Shown: positions 1 to 6,929 of the stretch, piece after piece
Position numbering within the stretch: the first letter of the stretch is position 1
How the letters are laid out: each line of letters starts with the position of its first letter
NCBI GenBank assembly: GCA_003131945.1
Contig: PKWD01000048.1
Coordinates: 5,110-17,088 of the forward strand
DNA from: Acidimicrobiaceae bacterium
Lineage (GTDB): Bacteria > Actinomycetota > Acidimicrobiia > Acidimicrobiales > UBA8190
Direction: 5' to 3'
DNA: 11,979 nucleotides
Program-made: the position numbers and the translations under genes
Notes under the pieces: generated by a model
What the model was told of the DNA's origin: nothing
Database searches by the model: none
The model's input: only the letters and a program-made list of their open reading frames with translations

Positions 1-146
1 CGCCACGACACGGAAGCGCCTCCCAGAACAAGGAGCACGCCCAGGGCGATGGCGAGCATGACGAACTCTTCGACACCGAAGCCGAGGCCGACGACGGCGA
101 GAACGCCGGCGCCGGTGGAAAGGAGGAGTCCTCGGAACGAGACCAC
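1..146 (-). CDS. DUF58-like membrane protein, N-terminal part only (runs off the left edge)
   Basis: The minus-strand frame opens with GTG at 146-144, 33 bases after the stop of the MoxR gene, and stays open to base 1, giving about 48 residues. They begin VVSFRGLLLSTGAG and form two hydrophobic stretches (about residues 5-23 and 27-43) separated by a short GVEE turn. This N-terminal helical hairpin in the gene directly after a MoxR ATPase is how DUF58 proteins usually begin; in that family a VWA-like cytoplasmic part follows, which lies outside the window. No clear ribosome binding site precedes the GTG, so translation may be coupled to the MoxR gene. The family call rests on position plus the membrane hairpin, because the diagnostic DUF58 domain cannot be seen. 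Confidence 0.6.
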   Translation of the reverse strand, partial: MVSFRGLLLSTGAGVLAVVGLGFGVEEFVMLAIALGVLLVLGGASVSW

Positions 147-179
147 CGGAGGCGACGGGGCCGAGCCGGACGGATCCGG

Positions 180-1262
180 TTAGCGGCCGGCGCCGACGGG
201 GACGGGCAGCCGGGACAGGATGTCGGTGACGGTGGCCGAGGCGGTGGCCCCGGCCAGCTCGGCGGCCGGGTGGGCCTGCAGGCGATGGGCCAGGGTGGGC
301 TCGGCCACCATCTTGATGTCGTCGGGGGTCACGTAGGTGCGGCCCCGGGTCACGGCCACGGCCGCCGCGGCGCGGACCACCGACAGAGCGGCTCGGGGTG
401 AGGCGCCGACGGTCAGATCAGGATGGTTGCGGGTGGTGTGGACGAGATCGAGGACATAGCCCCGCACCTCGGGGGCCACAAAGGTGGCGTCGATGGCGGC
501 GGCGAAGGCGGCCAGGAACTCGGCACTCCCGACGGGGGCGAGTTGCTCGGGGGTCGGGCGGGTCCCGGTCGAGGACAGCAGGAGGTCCTCTGTCTCGCGG
601 TCGGGGTAGCCGAGGTCGAGTCGCATGAGGAAGCGGTCGCGCTGGCTGTGGGGTAGGGGGAAGGTGCCGGCGGCGTCGAAGGGGTTCTGGGTGGCTATCA
701 CCATAAAGGGCCGGGGAAGAAGATGGCTGGTGCCGTCGGCCGACACCTGGTGCTCTTCCATTGCTTCCAAGAGGGCCGACTGGGCCTTGGGTGAGGCGCG
801 GTTGAGCTCGTCGGCCAGGAGGATGTTGGTGAAGACCGGTCCGGGTCGAAAGGCCAGGAGGCCGGTGTCGCGGTCGAAGACGACGGCGCCGGTGACATCG
901 GCGGGGAGCAAGTCGGCCGTCAGCTGGATGCGGCCGAAGCCGAGGCCGAGGGAGCGGGCCAGGGCCTTGGCCAGGGTGGTCTTCCCGACGCCGGGGTGGT
1001 CCTCGACGAGGAGATGGCCCTCGGCCATGAGGCAGCAGAGCGACAGGCGGACGGTGAGGTCCTTCCCGAGGTAGGAGGAGCGGACGTTGGCCACGACCGC
1101 TTCGAAGGTCTGCGCCAAATCAGCTGTCGCCACCTTGGTGGTTCCGGAGGCGTTGGCCGAAGCGCCGCCATGGGTCTGCGTGTCGTGCACACCTGTCTCT
1201 ACGTCAACGGCCGTCAATTGGTTCACTTGCGGCCCCCCCTCCCCACCCATATCTGGGTCCAT
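180..1262 (-). CDS. MoxR-family AAA+ ATPase
   Basis: A 360-residue MoxR-type AAA+ protein, thought to act as a chaperone that remodels or activates partner proteins, often with DUF58/VWA proteins encoded next to it. Visible motifs in order are Walker A DHPGVGKTT (about 88-96), Walker B ILLADE (147-152) with the family-typical LNRA after it, sensor 1 ATQNP (190-194), the arginine-finger region SQRDRF (206-211) and a GASPRAA sensor-2 segment near residue 295. The first 45 or so residues are low-complexity and not part of the AAA+ fold. The start is uncertain. The ATG at 1262 has a poor ribosome binding site, whereas the GTG at codon 13 (1226-1224) follows a GGGGAGG-rich stretch, and a GTG at codon 44 is also possible. 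It is transcribed away from the pilus operon and has no evident link to it. Family assignment is firm; the cellular target is unknown. Confidence 0.93.
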   Translation of the reverse strand: MDPDMGGEGGPQVNQLTAVDVETGVHDTQTHGGASANASGTTKVATADLAQTFEAVVANVRSSYLGKDLTVRLSLCCLMAEGHLLVEDHPGVGKTTLAKALARSLGLGFGRIQLTADLLPADVTGAVVFDRDTGLLAFRPGPVFTNILLADELNRASPKAQSALLEAMEEHQVSADGTSHLLPRPFMVIATQNPFDAAGTFPLPHSQRDRFLMRLDLGYPDRETEDLLLSSTGTRPTPEQLAPVGSAEFLAAFAAAIDATFVAPEVRGYVLDLVHTTRNHPDLTVGASPRAALSVVRAAAAVAVTRGRTYVTPDDIKMVAEPTLAHRLQAHPAAELAGATASATVTDILSRLPVPVGAGR

Positions 1263-1302
1263 CTGTGGAGCCTATGCGCGTCCCTCGGCCTTGAGCAGGC
1301 GA

Positions 1303-1317
1303 GACGCATCGTGCGTC
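1303..1317. repeat. Small inverted repeat upstream of the moxR-like gene
   Basis: GACGCA and TGCGTC are perfect 6-bp arms around a TCG loop, about 41 bases before the annotated ATG of the minus-strand moxR-like gene. It could be a protein-binding dyad or a short hairpin in that gene's leader. No T-tract follows on either strand, so it is not an intrinsic terminator. A dyad of this size can arise by chance in GC-rich DNA. Confidence 0.3.
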
Positions 1318-1547
1318 GAAGGAGCTCTTGTTCCTCTGACGAGGACTTCCCAGGCGGCAAGGGGTCCTGCGAAGTTCCCGGTGAGGTTTCCGGCGAACTC
1401 GGTGCCGCACTGTTCCGGTGTGGTCCGTCCCCTCATAGCATCCGACAGCCACAACCCGATCGGATCGCGACACGGCGCGCGTCGGAAGGAGGGATCTGCG
1501 CCGAGTCTCGACCGATGGGGTGTAACTGATAAGTGGAACAAAGCTTC

Positions 1548-1567
1548 CATTGAGCGCGCATTGAGGC
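1548..1567 (+). promoter_or_regulatory. Putative SARP-type operator: two heptamer direct repeats, 11-bp period
   Basis: The heptamer CATTGAG occurs at 1548-1554 and again at 1559-1565, with 4 bases between, so the period is 11 bp and both copies face the same side of the helix. In a shifted frame the units read TTGAGCG and TTGAGGC, close to the TCGAGC-type heptamers known for SARP activators such as DnrI. SARP sites are direct heptamer repeats with 11-bp periodicity overlapping the -35 region, a few bases before the -10 box. The same operon encodes a BTAD/winged-helix protein (from 9421) that could be the ligand. The repeat is seen directly; the role is inferred. Confidence 0.45.
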
Positions 1568-1578
1568 TTCCTTATGGT
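1550..1578 (+). promoter_or_regulatory. Putative promoter of the pilus operon
   Basis: TTGAGC (1550-1555) matches four of six bases of the -35 consensus TTGACA. TATGGT (1573-1578) fits the actinobacterial TAnnnT -10 pattern, and the spacer is exactly 17 bp. Transcription would begin near 1585-1587, at the GTG of the first gene. The -35 box overlaps the first CATTGAG repeat, as expected for an activator-dependent SARP promoter. Such boxes occur by chance, so the support is the combined spacing and position. Confidence 0.4.
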
Positions 1579-1586
1579 CAGCCTCG

Positions 1587-2141
1587 GTGCGGCCGGATCC
1601 GTGGAGATGGCGGTGGGAGAACCGGTCAATCTTTGGTGCAGTTCTCATTGCAACAACCGTCGTAGTCGCGTCGTGCGGCAGCAACGTGCAGACGAACGCA
1701 AGGGGAGTCATGCCGAAAGCATTCGGTTCCGATACTCGAGACGGCGCCATCACCACTGGATGGCGAGCGGCTTTTGATGCTCTCGACACGGCGGCGCGCA
1801 ACATGGATTGGGAGAACCCTGCATTGGCCGCGACCTTTGCTCCGCCGGAGCTGGGAATCGCCACCCACAATCTCTGGCTCGAATATGGGGCCGGCTACAT
1901 CGCCGTCGGTCAAGACTCCGTCTTGAGGGTGAACGTGGTGAGGAGTTCCACCGAGAAGGCGACCGTCGTTGCCTGCATTGACGGAAATGAAATTGTTGTC
2001 TATAGCTCGACGCACGAGCCTGTGCCCGGTGAGTTGGGGGAAGCCGGTCTTGAAGGATTCACCTCGGACATGATCAACACCCCGAGCGGATGGAAGATCG
2101 ACCACAGTGACATGTTGCAGGGCTCGTGTCCGCCAGCGTAA
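1587..2141 (+). CDS. Putative lipoprotein with NTF2-like-looking C-terminal part
   Basis: A 184-residue protein starting at GTG 1587. It has a basic, Trp/Arg-rich n-region (RPDPWRWRWENR), a hydrophobic core (about 14-29) and a lipobox VASC with the acceptor cysteine at 30, so it should be lipid-anchored on the outer face of the membrane. The mature part (about 55-184) alternates helical and strand-like segments and ends in SGWKIDHSDMLQGSC, a pattern I associate with small actinobacterial NTF2/SnoaL-like lipoproteins. C130 and C181 could form a disulfide. There is no Shine-Dalgarno before the GTG, but a promoter-like element predicts a transcript starting there. It heads the pilus operon and overlaps the next gene by 16 bases, suggesting an envelope role in pilus assembly. 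The lipoprotein call is good; the fold is a guess and the function unknown. Confidence 0.75.
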   Translation: MRPDPWRWRWENRSIFGAVLIATTVVVASCGSNVQTNARGVMPKAFGSDTRDGAITTGWRAAFDALDTAARNMDWENPALAATFAPPELGIATHNLWLEYGAGYIAVGQDSVLRVNVVRSSTEKATVVACIDGNEIVVYSSTHEPVPGELGEAGLEGFTSDMINTPSGWKIDHSDMLQGSCPPA

Positions 2142-3013
2142 AGGTCAGTGGTGTCCTTCTGGTGGCGCTCGGTCTAGCCGTGTGGCCGTCGACGGCGTTT
2201 GCCGGTGCAGGGGCTTCAGGTTCTGAGGGAGGAGACACGATCTCGGTGGGTGTCTCCACCTCGTCGTCTTCGCCCGGTTCTTCGGGAACTCCCGCTGCCG
2301 ACAGTGGCGGGAACGGATCCGGGCCTTCGTGCACGTATACCCCGATCATGCTGGCTGCTGCTGCCGGTTTTGATCTGGCCCCGGGGGGTCCGACGCCAGG
2401 CAATTGGTATCTCGTGCAGTGTCCCGGAACGCAGGCGGATGAGGACGGCCATCCTGTATGGATCGCCACAGGGCCGAGCGCACCGCCGGTAGGCACCGGC
2501 GTCGGAATCAGCGCCAGGGCGGTTGCGTTGCAAGCGGCGGCCTCGATCGTCCTGCCCTCGCCATCGATCCAGGTCAACCCAGCGGAGTTCAGCGTGGTGA
2601 ATCTCCCCACGTGGCTCGCTGTTGATCCCGCGGCATGGCACGCGTACCAAGCGACGGCGACCGTTGGAGGAGTCACGGCCAACGCTTCGGCCACCCCGGA
2701 GACGGTGACATGGACGATGGGTGATGGCGGGGAGGTCGATTGCGATGGACCGGGCGCCCAATACAATTTGGATCTCGCTGCGAATCTGCAGTCCACGTCG
2801 TGTGCGTATACGTACGCCCGCTCCTCCGACGGAGAGCCCAGTAGCGACGGGGATCCGAACGACGGCGCCTTCGCAGTAACGGCCACGGTGGTGTGGGAAG
2901 TGACGTGGACCGCCATCGGCGCACCCGGTGGTGGAACGCTTCCATCGCTGCACACGGCATCAACGGTGCCGGTCCGTGTCGAGCAGGTCGAGTCGATCGG
3001 GGTTGTCCAATGA
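2126..3013 (+). CDS. Secreted PKD-like protein of the Tad locus
   Basis: A 295-residue exported protein with GTG start inside the end of the lipoprotein gene. The signal peptide has a hydrophobic core at about 9-20 and a probable signal peptidase I site after AFA (residue 26). A low-complexity Ser/Gly/Pro linker (about 30-67) follows. Next comes a region with VNLPTWLAVDPAAW (158-171) and then a PKD-like beta segment containing TVTWTMGDGG, DCDGPG and a Tyr (about 176-213). The mature protein has four cysteines (69, 99, 206, 226), enough for two disulfides. No membrane anchor follows the signal peptide. Secreted proteins of this general type are common beside TadZ/TadA genes in Actinomycetota, but I know of no defined function; a surface or cell-wall partner of the pilus is the simplest idea. 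A long antisense frame opposite it is a shadow. Confidence 0.75.
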   Translation: MSASVKVSGVLLVALGLAVWPSTAFAGAGASGSEGGDTISVGVSTSSSSPGSSGTPAADSGGNGSGPSCTYTPIMLAAAAGFDLAPGGPTPGNWYLVQCPGTQADEDGHPVWIATGPSAPPVGTGVGISARAVALQAAASIVLPSPSIQVNPAEFSVVNLPTWLAVDPAAWHAYQATATVGGVTANASATPETVTWTMGDGGEVDCDGPGAQYNLDLAANLQSTSCAYTYARSSDGEPSSDGDPNDGAFAVTATVVWEVTWTAIGAPGGGTLPSLHTASTVPVRVEQVESIGVVQ

Positions 3014-3031
3014 CTGCATCGGGATACTGAG

Positions 3032-3778
3032 GTGTCAACCACCCTGACTCCTCCCAAGGTCGACTCGGGAAGACGGATCTCCGGACTTCGGCTTGACCCC
3101 ATTGCTCATCGCCGGCGTCCGGCCCTTGCCGCCGGTTCGCTCGCCCTCGTTGTCGCGTGCGTCGCTGTCTTCACAAGCGTGTACCTGAAGGCCGGTCGAG
3201 AAATATCGGTGCTTGCTGTCGGAAGAACCGTCCCGCAGGGTCAGATTCTGACGGCGAGCGACCTCATCGTCGTCCGAATCTCGTCGAATTCAGGTATCAC
3301 TACGGTGCCTGTCGCCGAAAGCTCTGCCGTGGTGGGCCGGCGAGCAGCCGAAGCTCTCGAGCCAGGAACTCTGGTGACGACGAACGAGTTGGTCACCAGC
3401 TTTTCACCCCCGGCCGGTAAATCAATCGTGGGCGTTGCTCTGAAGGAGGGCCAATTCCCGGAATCAGGCGTGGCACCGGGGGAGTCGGTGGCGGTCATCC
3501 TTACGGTGCCCGCAGGGGTACAAGATTCGGCGTCGGTCGGCGCCAACGCCACGGGCGACCTGGGCGCGGGCGGGGCACCAACTGCAGGTACGCAACCCAA
3601 TGGTGCTGGCAGCGTCCTCGTGCCCGACGCCACCGTGCTTGAGGCCGTTCCCTCTCCGGCGTCCGGCTCTGACGCGGTCGATGTGTCTTTGCTCACGGCC
3701 TCCACGCTGGCTCCTCTTGTCGCCAGCGCCTCAGCGGCTGGTCAGGTCGCCCTCGTTGTCGTGGCTCCGGGCTCATGA
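3032..3778 (+). CDS. SAF-domain, CpaB/RcpC-like pilus assembly protein
   Basis: A 248-residue membrane-anchored protein. A basic cytoplasmic tail (HRRRP at 26-30) precedes one membrane helix (about 32-52), followed by an SAF domain (about 57-120) with VGRTVPQGQILTASDL and the ALEPGTLVTTNEL end typical of CpaB/RcpC/FlgA-like proteins. The C-terminal part (about 128-246) contains a Gly/Ala/Thr-rich insertion (167-195) and a strand-rich end. In Gram-negatives CpaB/RcpC works with the secretin; here, with no outer membrane, it more likely acts in the cell wall or on the outer membrane face of the cytoplasmic membrane. The GTG at 3032 has only a weak GGGA upstream. Its stop overlaps the next start by 4 bases, so the two are probably translationally coupled. 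Confidence 0.82.
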   Translation: MSTTLTPPKVDSGRRISGLRLDPIAHRRRPALAAGSLALVVACVAVFTSVYLKAGREISVLAVGRTVPQGQILTASDLIVVRISSNSGITTVPVAESSAVVGRRAAEALEPGTLVTTNELVTSFSPPAGKSIVGVALKEGQFPESGVAPGESVAVILTVPAGVQDSASVGANATGDLGAGGAPTAGTQPNGAGSVLVPDATVLEAVPSPASGSDAVDVSLLTASTLAPLVASASAAGQVALVVVAPGS

Positions 3779-4647
3779 CTCGGGTCACGCTCTGCTCTGC
3801 AAAGGGATCGCCGGGCGTGACGACTCTTTCGTGCGTCCTCGGGGCCGTATGGCCCGCCGATCGAGCAGTCGTGGTGGCCGAATGCGACCCCTCGGGCGGA
3901 GATCTCGCCGGGCGGTTTGGTTTGTCGACTCGGCTCAGCATGACCAGCCTGGTCCTGACAGAGCGTCAAGCGGTGATGCGAACACCGGACTACAGGGCCC
4001 ACGCGCAGCAGCTTCCGGGCGGTCTTGATGTCCTCGTCGCTCCTGCCGGATCGGATTCCGCCATGGCTCTCGATCGCGAACTGGGCATGTCGACCTCGGA
4101 CATCGTCCCCCCCGACTGCGACCTGCTTGCCGACTGCGGCCGACTGATGCCAGGAGCAGTCGGGCAGGAGAAAATGATTCGAGCTGCCGACGGCGTGGTT
4201 CTTCTCGTGCGTCCCGACGTGGCGGGGGTTGCTCATGCCCGATGGGCAACGTCCAGGATCAACGAATTGTCTTCGTCAATTCCTTATGCAGTCGTCGTGG
4301 GAACCGGTACCTACGAGACAGCTGAGATGGCCGAAGAACTCGACGTCATTGTGTTGGGAGCTGTCCCGTTTGATCCCAGCGCCGCCCTGATGGCGTGTGG
4401 ATCGCCTGGGACCGCCAGACGATTCATCAGGTCTGGTCTTGTGGCATTCGCGAGGGAGATGGTGACCGCGCTCATTGGAGACTGGCCCAACGACCCTCCT
4501 CGGGATCGAGGGCTGGGGAAACGAGTACAGATGAGTCGAGCCCTCGAAGGCCGCGATCTGCTCAACGAGCGACTCAGCTCCGTACCTCGAGTATCAAGAC
4601 AGCGGCAAGTTCGAGGAGACGAACGAACCCCGGCGGCATCCCCGTGA
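3775..4647 (+). CDS. tadZ: TadZ/CpaE-like ParA/MinD-type ATPase homologue
   Basis: A 290-residue ParA/MinD-superfamily protein, starting at the ATG that overlaps the previous stop. The deviant Walker A region reads KGSPGVTT (10-17): the ParA signature lysine K10 is kept, but the P-loop lysine before TT is a valine (V15). Switch-like AECDPSGGDLAGRFG (35-49) and a Walker B-like DLLADCGR (116-123) follow. TadZ proteins localise Tad pilus machinery to a pole or focus and commonly have atypical P-loops, so weak or no ATP hydrolysis is likely. The last 60 or so residues are polar and basic, probably disordered. It lies 6 bases before the TadA gene, its expected partner. Family and context are strong; the symbol is given by analogy. 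Confidence 0.85.
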   Translation: MTRVTLCSAKGSPGVTTLSCVLGAVWPADRAVVVAECDPSGGDLAGRFGLSTRLSMTSLVLTERQAVMRTPDYRAHAQQLPGGLDVLVAPAGSDSAMALDRELGMSTSDIVPPDCDLLADCGRLMPGAVGQEKMIRAADGVVLLVRPDVAGVAHARWATSRINELSSSIPYAVVVGTGTYETAEMAEELDVIVLGAVPFDPSAALMACGSPGTARRFIRSGLVAFAREMVTALIGDWPNDPPRDRGLGKRVQMSRALEGRDLLNERLSSVPRVSRQRQVRGDERTPAASP

Positions 4648-4653
4648 TCAATT

Positions 4654-6048
4654 GTGGACCTTGACCTTCGATCACTGCTCGCTCGTCTGCGCTCTGACGT
4701 GGCCGACGATCTGGCGGCGTCCGGTTCTCGAGAGTTGGCACTCGCAGATCGACGCGAACTCGCCCGCCAACTCGCGCTCACAAGGCTTCGCGACATGGCG
4801 GCTGAGCGTGTCGCATTGGGCCAGACTCCCATCGAACCGATCGAGGAACAGCGACTCGCGCACGCAGTCCTCGATGCCCTCTTTGGTCTCGGCCGGCTGC
4901 AAGAGCTCGTGGACGATGTCGAGATAGAGAACATCGACGTCAATGGATGCGATCGAGTATGGGTCACCTACGCGAACGGCCGGAAGGCCCTCGTGGAGCC
5001 CATTGCAGACTCGGACGCCGAGCTGGTGGAAACCCTTCGCTCTGCCGCCGCCCGGTTCGGACTCTCCGAGCGACGCTTTGACACGGCGCATCCGGAACTT
5101 GATCTGCGTCTCCAGGACGGCAGCAGGCTGTCGGCCCTGATGTCGGTTGTCTCACGGCCGGCCGTATCGATAAGGAGACACCGGTATGTCGATCTATCAC
5201 TAGGTGACCTCGAGAAGCTGGGGACTGTGGATGAGTTCCTGCACAGTCTTCTGGCTGCGGCTGTCCGGTCGAGAAAGAACATCGTGGTCGGCGGAGCAAT
5301 GAACGCGGGGAAGACGACGCTCATTCGTGCCCTTTCGGCTGAGATCCCTGCCCGAGAGCGAGTCGTCACGATCGAGCAGGCTTTCGAGCTGGGGCTCGAT
5401 GCAATGCCGAACCGGCACCCGGATCTTGTGGCCCTCGAGGCTCGCAACGCCAATGCAGAAGGGGAAGGAGGGATCACGATGGCCCGCCTAGTGCGTCGGG
5501 CGCTGCGTATGAATGCAGACCGGGTCATCGTTGGCGAGGTCCTTGGGGATGAAGTCCTGCCCATGCTCAATGCAATGAGTCAGGGCCGGTCGGGATCGAT
5601 GTGCACGATCCACGCCGATTCCTCATCTGGTGTATTCCGACGCCTGGCGTCGTATGCGGTTCAGGCGTCAGAACGACTGCCGCTTGAGTCCACAAACATA
5701 CTCATTGCTGGTTCTGTTCATTTTGTCGTATTCGTCGATGTCGTCGACGAACCCGCCGACAAGCGTTCAGCAGATATGCACTATCTCTCATGGCGTCACC
5801 CTGACCCCGAAGCGTCCGAAGGACAGCCCTGCACATTCGAGGCGCTTCACCGTCAACGATACGTGTCATCGGTCAGGGAAGTTGTCGATGCCGAGGGCCT
5901 GCAGGTCATCTCGAATGAGGTTTACCACTCGGATCGAGCCGCTGGCACTGTGTCGGGAGCACCGTTGCGATCTGCGACCTTGGAAGAGCTTGTCGAACAC
6001 GGATTTGAGCCATCGTCTCTGCGAGCGGATATGGCGGCCTGGAGATGA
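4654..6048 (+). CDS. tadA: TadA/CpaF-type pilus assembly ATPase
   Basis: A 464-residue PilT/VirB11-superfamily ATPase that powers Tad pilus assembly at the cytoplasmic membrane. The N-terminal domain (to about 180) includes the family segments DVEIENIDVNG (88-98) and LDLRLQDGSRLSA (149-161), then VSIRRHR. In the motor domain are Walker A GGAMNAGKTT (213-222), an Asp-box-like ERVVTIEQAFEL with acidic E241, Walker B RVIVGEVLGDE (290-300, E295) and the His box CTIHADS (317-323). All catalytic motifs look intact and the length is usual for actinobacterial TadA. GTG at 4654 is chosen because upstream frames close at once, although no Shine-Dalgarno is visible; GTG at 4699 is a weaker alternative. 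The stop overlaps the TadB start by 4 bases. Confidence 0.95.
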   Translation: MDLDLRSLLARLRSDVADDLAASGSRELALADRRELARQLALTRLRDMAAERVALGQTPIEPIEEQRLAHAVLDALFGLGRLQELVDDVEIENIDVNGCDRVWVTYANGRKALVEPIADSDAELVETLRSAAARFGLSERRFDTAHPELDLRLQDGSRLSALMSVVSRPAVSIRRHRYVDLSLGDLEKLGTVDEFLHSLLAAAVRSRKNIVVGGAMNAGKTTLIRALSAEIPARERVVTIEQAFELGLDAMPNRHPDLVALEARNANAEGEGGITMARLVRRALRMNADRVIVGEVLGDEVLPMLNAMSQGRSGSMCTIHADSSSGVFRRLASYAVQASERLPLESTNILIAGSVHFVVFVDVVDEPADKRSADMHYLSWRHPDPEASEGQPCTFEALHRQRYVSSVREVVDAEGLQVISNEVYHSDRAAGTVSGAPLRSATLEELVEHGFEPSSLRADMAAWR

Positions 6049-6929
6049 TCCTCATCGTCGTTGCCTGCTCATTCGGAGTCGGCATTGGGGTAGTGGGGAT
6101 CGTGGCGGCGCTCCAGCGGCCAACGGTGGGTGTGTCGAGCGAAACGACGCCAACGACCCGACTGTTCAGAGTTGAGAAGCGTTTGAACGGACGTGAGTCC
6201 ACTTGGAATACACACAGCTGGATCACGAAGATCGGCTTACCCCTGGTTAGCGCCCTGATTGTCGGCACGGTCACTCGCTGGCCGGTAGCGGCTCTCCTCG
6301 CTGCCGTGGCGACGTACTCCCTTCCTGCAGCGCTCAGATCGACGGCATCACAAGACCTGACTCGTCGTACGGAGGCGGTGGCGGTGTGGACTGAGCTCCT
6401 CCGAGACACGTTGACGGCATCAGCCGGTCTGGCTCAGTCGATTGTGGCGACCGCGGGAGTCGCTCCGGATGAGATCCGGATGCCCGTGGCGCATCTCGCT
6501 GACCGGATCATGAGCGGCGTGGCCATGGACGACTCGTTGCGGTTGTTTGCCGCCGAAGTCAACGACTCAAGTGCTGAAGACGTTGTCTGCGCCCTCCGAT
6601 TGGCAGCGACGTCCCGAGCTCAGCGGTTAGTTGAGCTCTTGGGCGCCTTGGCAGATTCAACCCGCGATGAAGTAACGATGCGCCTTCGGGTGGAGGCAAG
6701 TCGGGCTTCGGCGCGCAGTGGCGTTCGCACGGTGATCTGTTTCTCCATCGGGTTTGTCGCCCTTCTCATGTTGGTTGCTCGGTCATATCTGGCACCCTAC
6801 GGCTCCGTGACAGGCCAACTTGTGCTCATACTCGTTGGAGCCTGCTATGTCGCAGGACTGACTCTGATGGTGCGTCTTGTGCGCCCCAAGTCGTGGCGAG
6901 GACCGTTGCCAGAAGGGCGTCGGGTATGA
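6045..6929 (+). CDS. tadB: TadB-like inner-membrane platform protein (T2SSF family)
   Basis: A 294-residue membrane protein of the type II secretion F family, one of the two platform proteins that TadA drives. Likely membrane helices lie at about 3-22, 62-80, 81-97, 228-247 and 256-277. The cytoplasmic helical T2SSF domain between them (about 105-225) contains WTELLRDTLTASAGLAQSI and, near its end, MRLRVEASRASARSGVRT. The start ATG overlaps the TadA stop by 4 bases, indicating translational coupling. Its end overlaps the next T2SSF gene in the same way. Assigning B versus C rests on gene order and helix layout. Confidence 0.88.
   Translation: MILIVVACSFGVGIGVVGIVAALQRPTVGVSSETTPTTRLFRVEKRLNGRESTWNTHSWITKIGLPLVSALIVGTVTRWPVAALLAAVATYSLPAALRSTASQDLTRRTEAVAVWTELLRDTLTASAGLAQSIVATAGVAPDEIRMPVAHLADRIMSGVAMDDSLRLFAAEVNDSSAEDVVCALRLAATSRAQRLVELLGALADSTRDEVTMRLRVEASRASARSGVRTVICFSIGFVALLMLVARSYLAPYGSVTGQLVLILVGACYVAGLTLMVRLVRPKSWRGPLPEGRRV

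Larger units (their letters stand above)
1263..1586. other. Divergent intergenic region between moxR-like gene and pilus operon
   Basis: I see no credible gene here: the open frames crossing it are short, lack ribosome binding sites and show no family features. It should hold promoters for both directions. The right end carries the direct repeats and promoter-like boxes described separately. The left part holds a small inverted repeat close to the moxR-like gene. An AAGGAGG Shine-Dalgarno-like string at 1486-1492 is followed by no usable start codon. No tRNA-like fold or T-rich terminator was recognised. Confidence 0.6.

Noticed and set aside
1303..1317. Inverted repeat considered as a terminator
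   Set aside because: The stem is only 6 bp, there is no T-tract on either strand, and it lies between divergent genes where no terminator is needed.
1486..1500. AAGGAGG Shine-Dalgarno-like string in the intergenic region
   Set aside because: No ATG, GTG or TTG lies at a suitable distance; a CTG frame closes after ten codons (at the TAA at 1522), so no small gene is supported.
1087..1665. Plus-strand open frame of 192 codons across the moxR start and intergenic region
   Set aside because: It is antisense to the N-terminus of the well-supported moxR-like gene, has no ribosome site or family features, and overlaps the lipoprotein gene in another frame.
2074..3102. Long antisense open frame (342 codons) opposite the PKD-like gene
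   Set aside because: The plus-strand frame has a signal peptide, PKD-like motifs and operon context. The antisense product has biased, low-complexity composition and no recognisable features, as expected for a GC-rich shadow frame.
4311..4967. Minus-strand open frame of 218 codons opposite tadZ/tadA
   Set aside because: Ser/Arg-rich composition typical of an antisense shadow, spanning two genes with clear motifs on the other strand.
6893..6925. Earlier GTG start for the TadC-like gene
   Set aside because: It would overlap TadB by 37 bases and add a basic tail. ATG 6926 has the standard 4-base overlap and a GAAGGG site 8 bases upstream.
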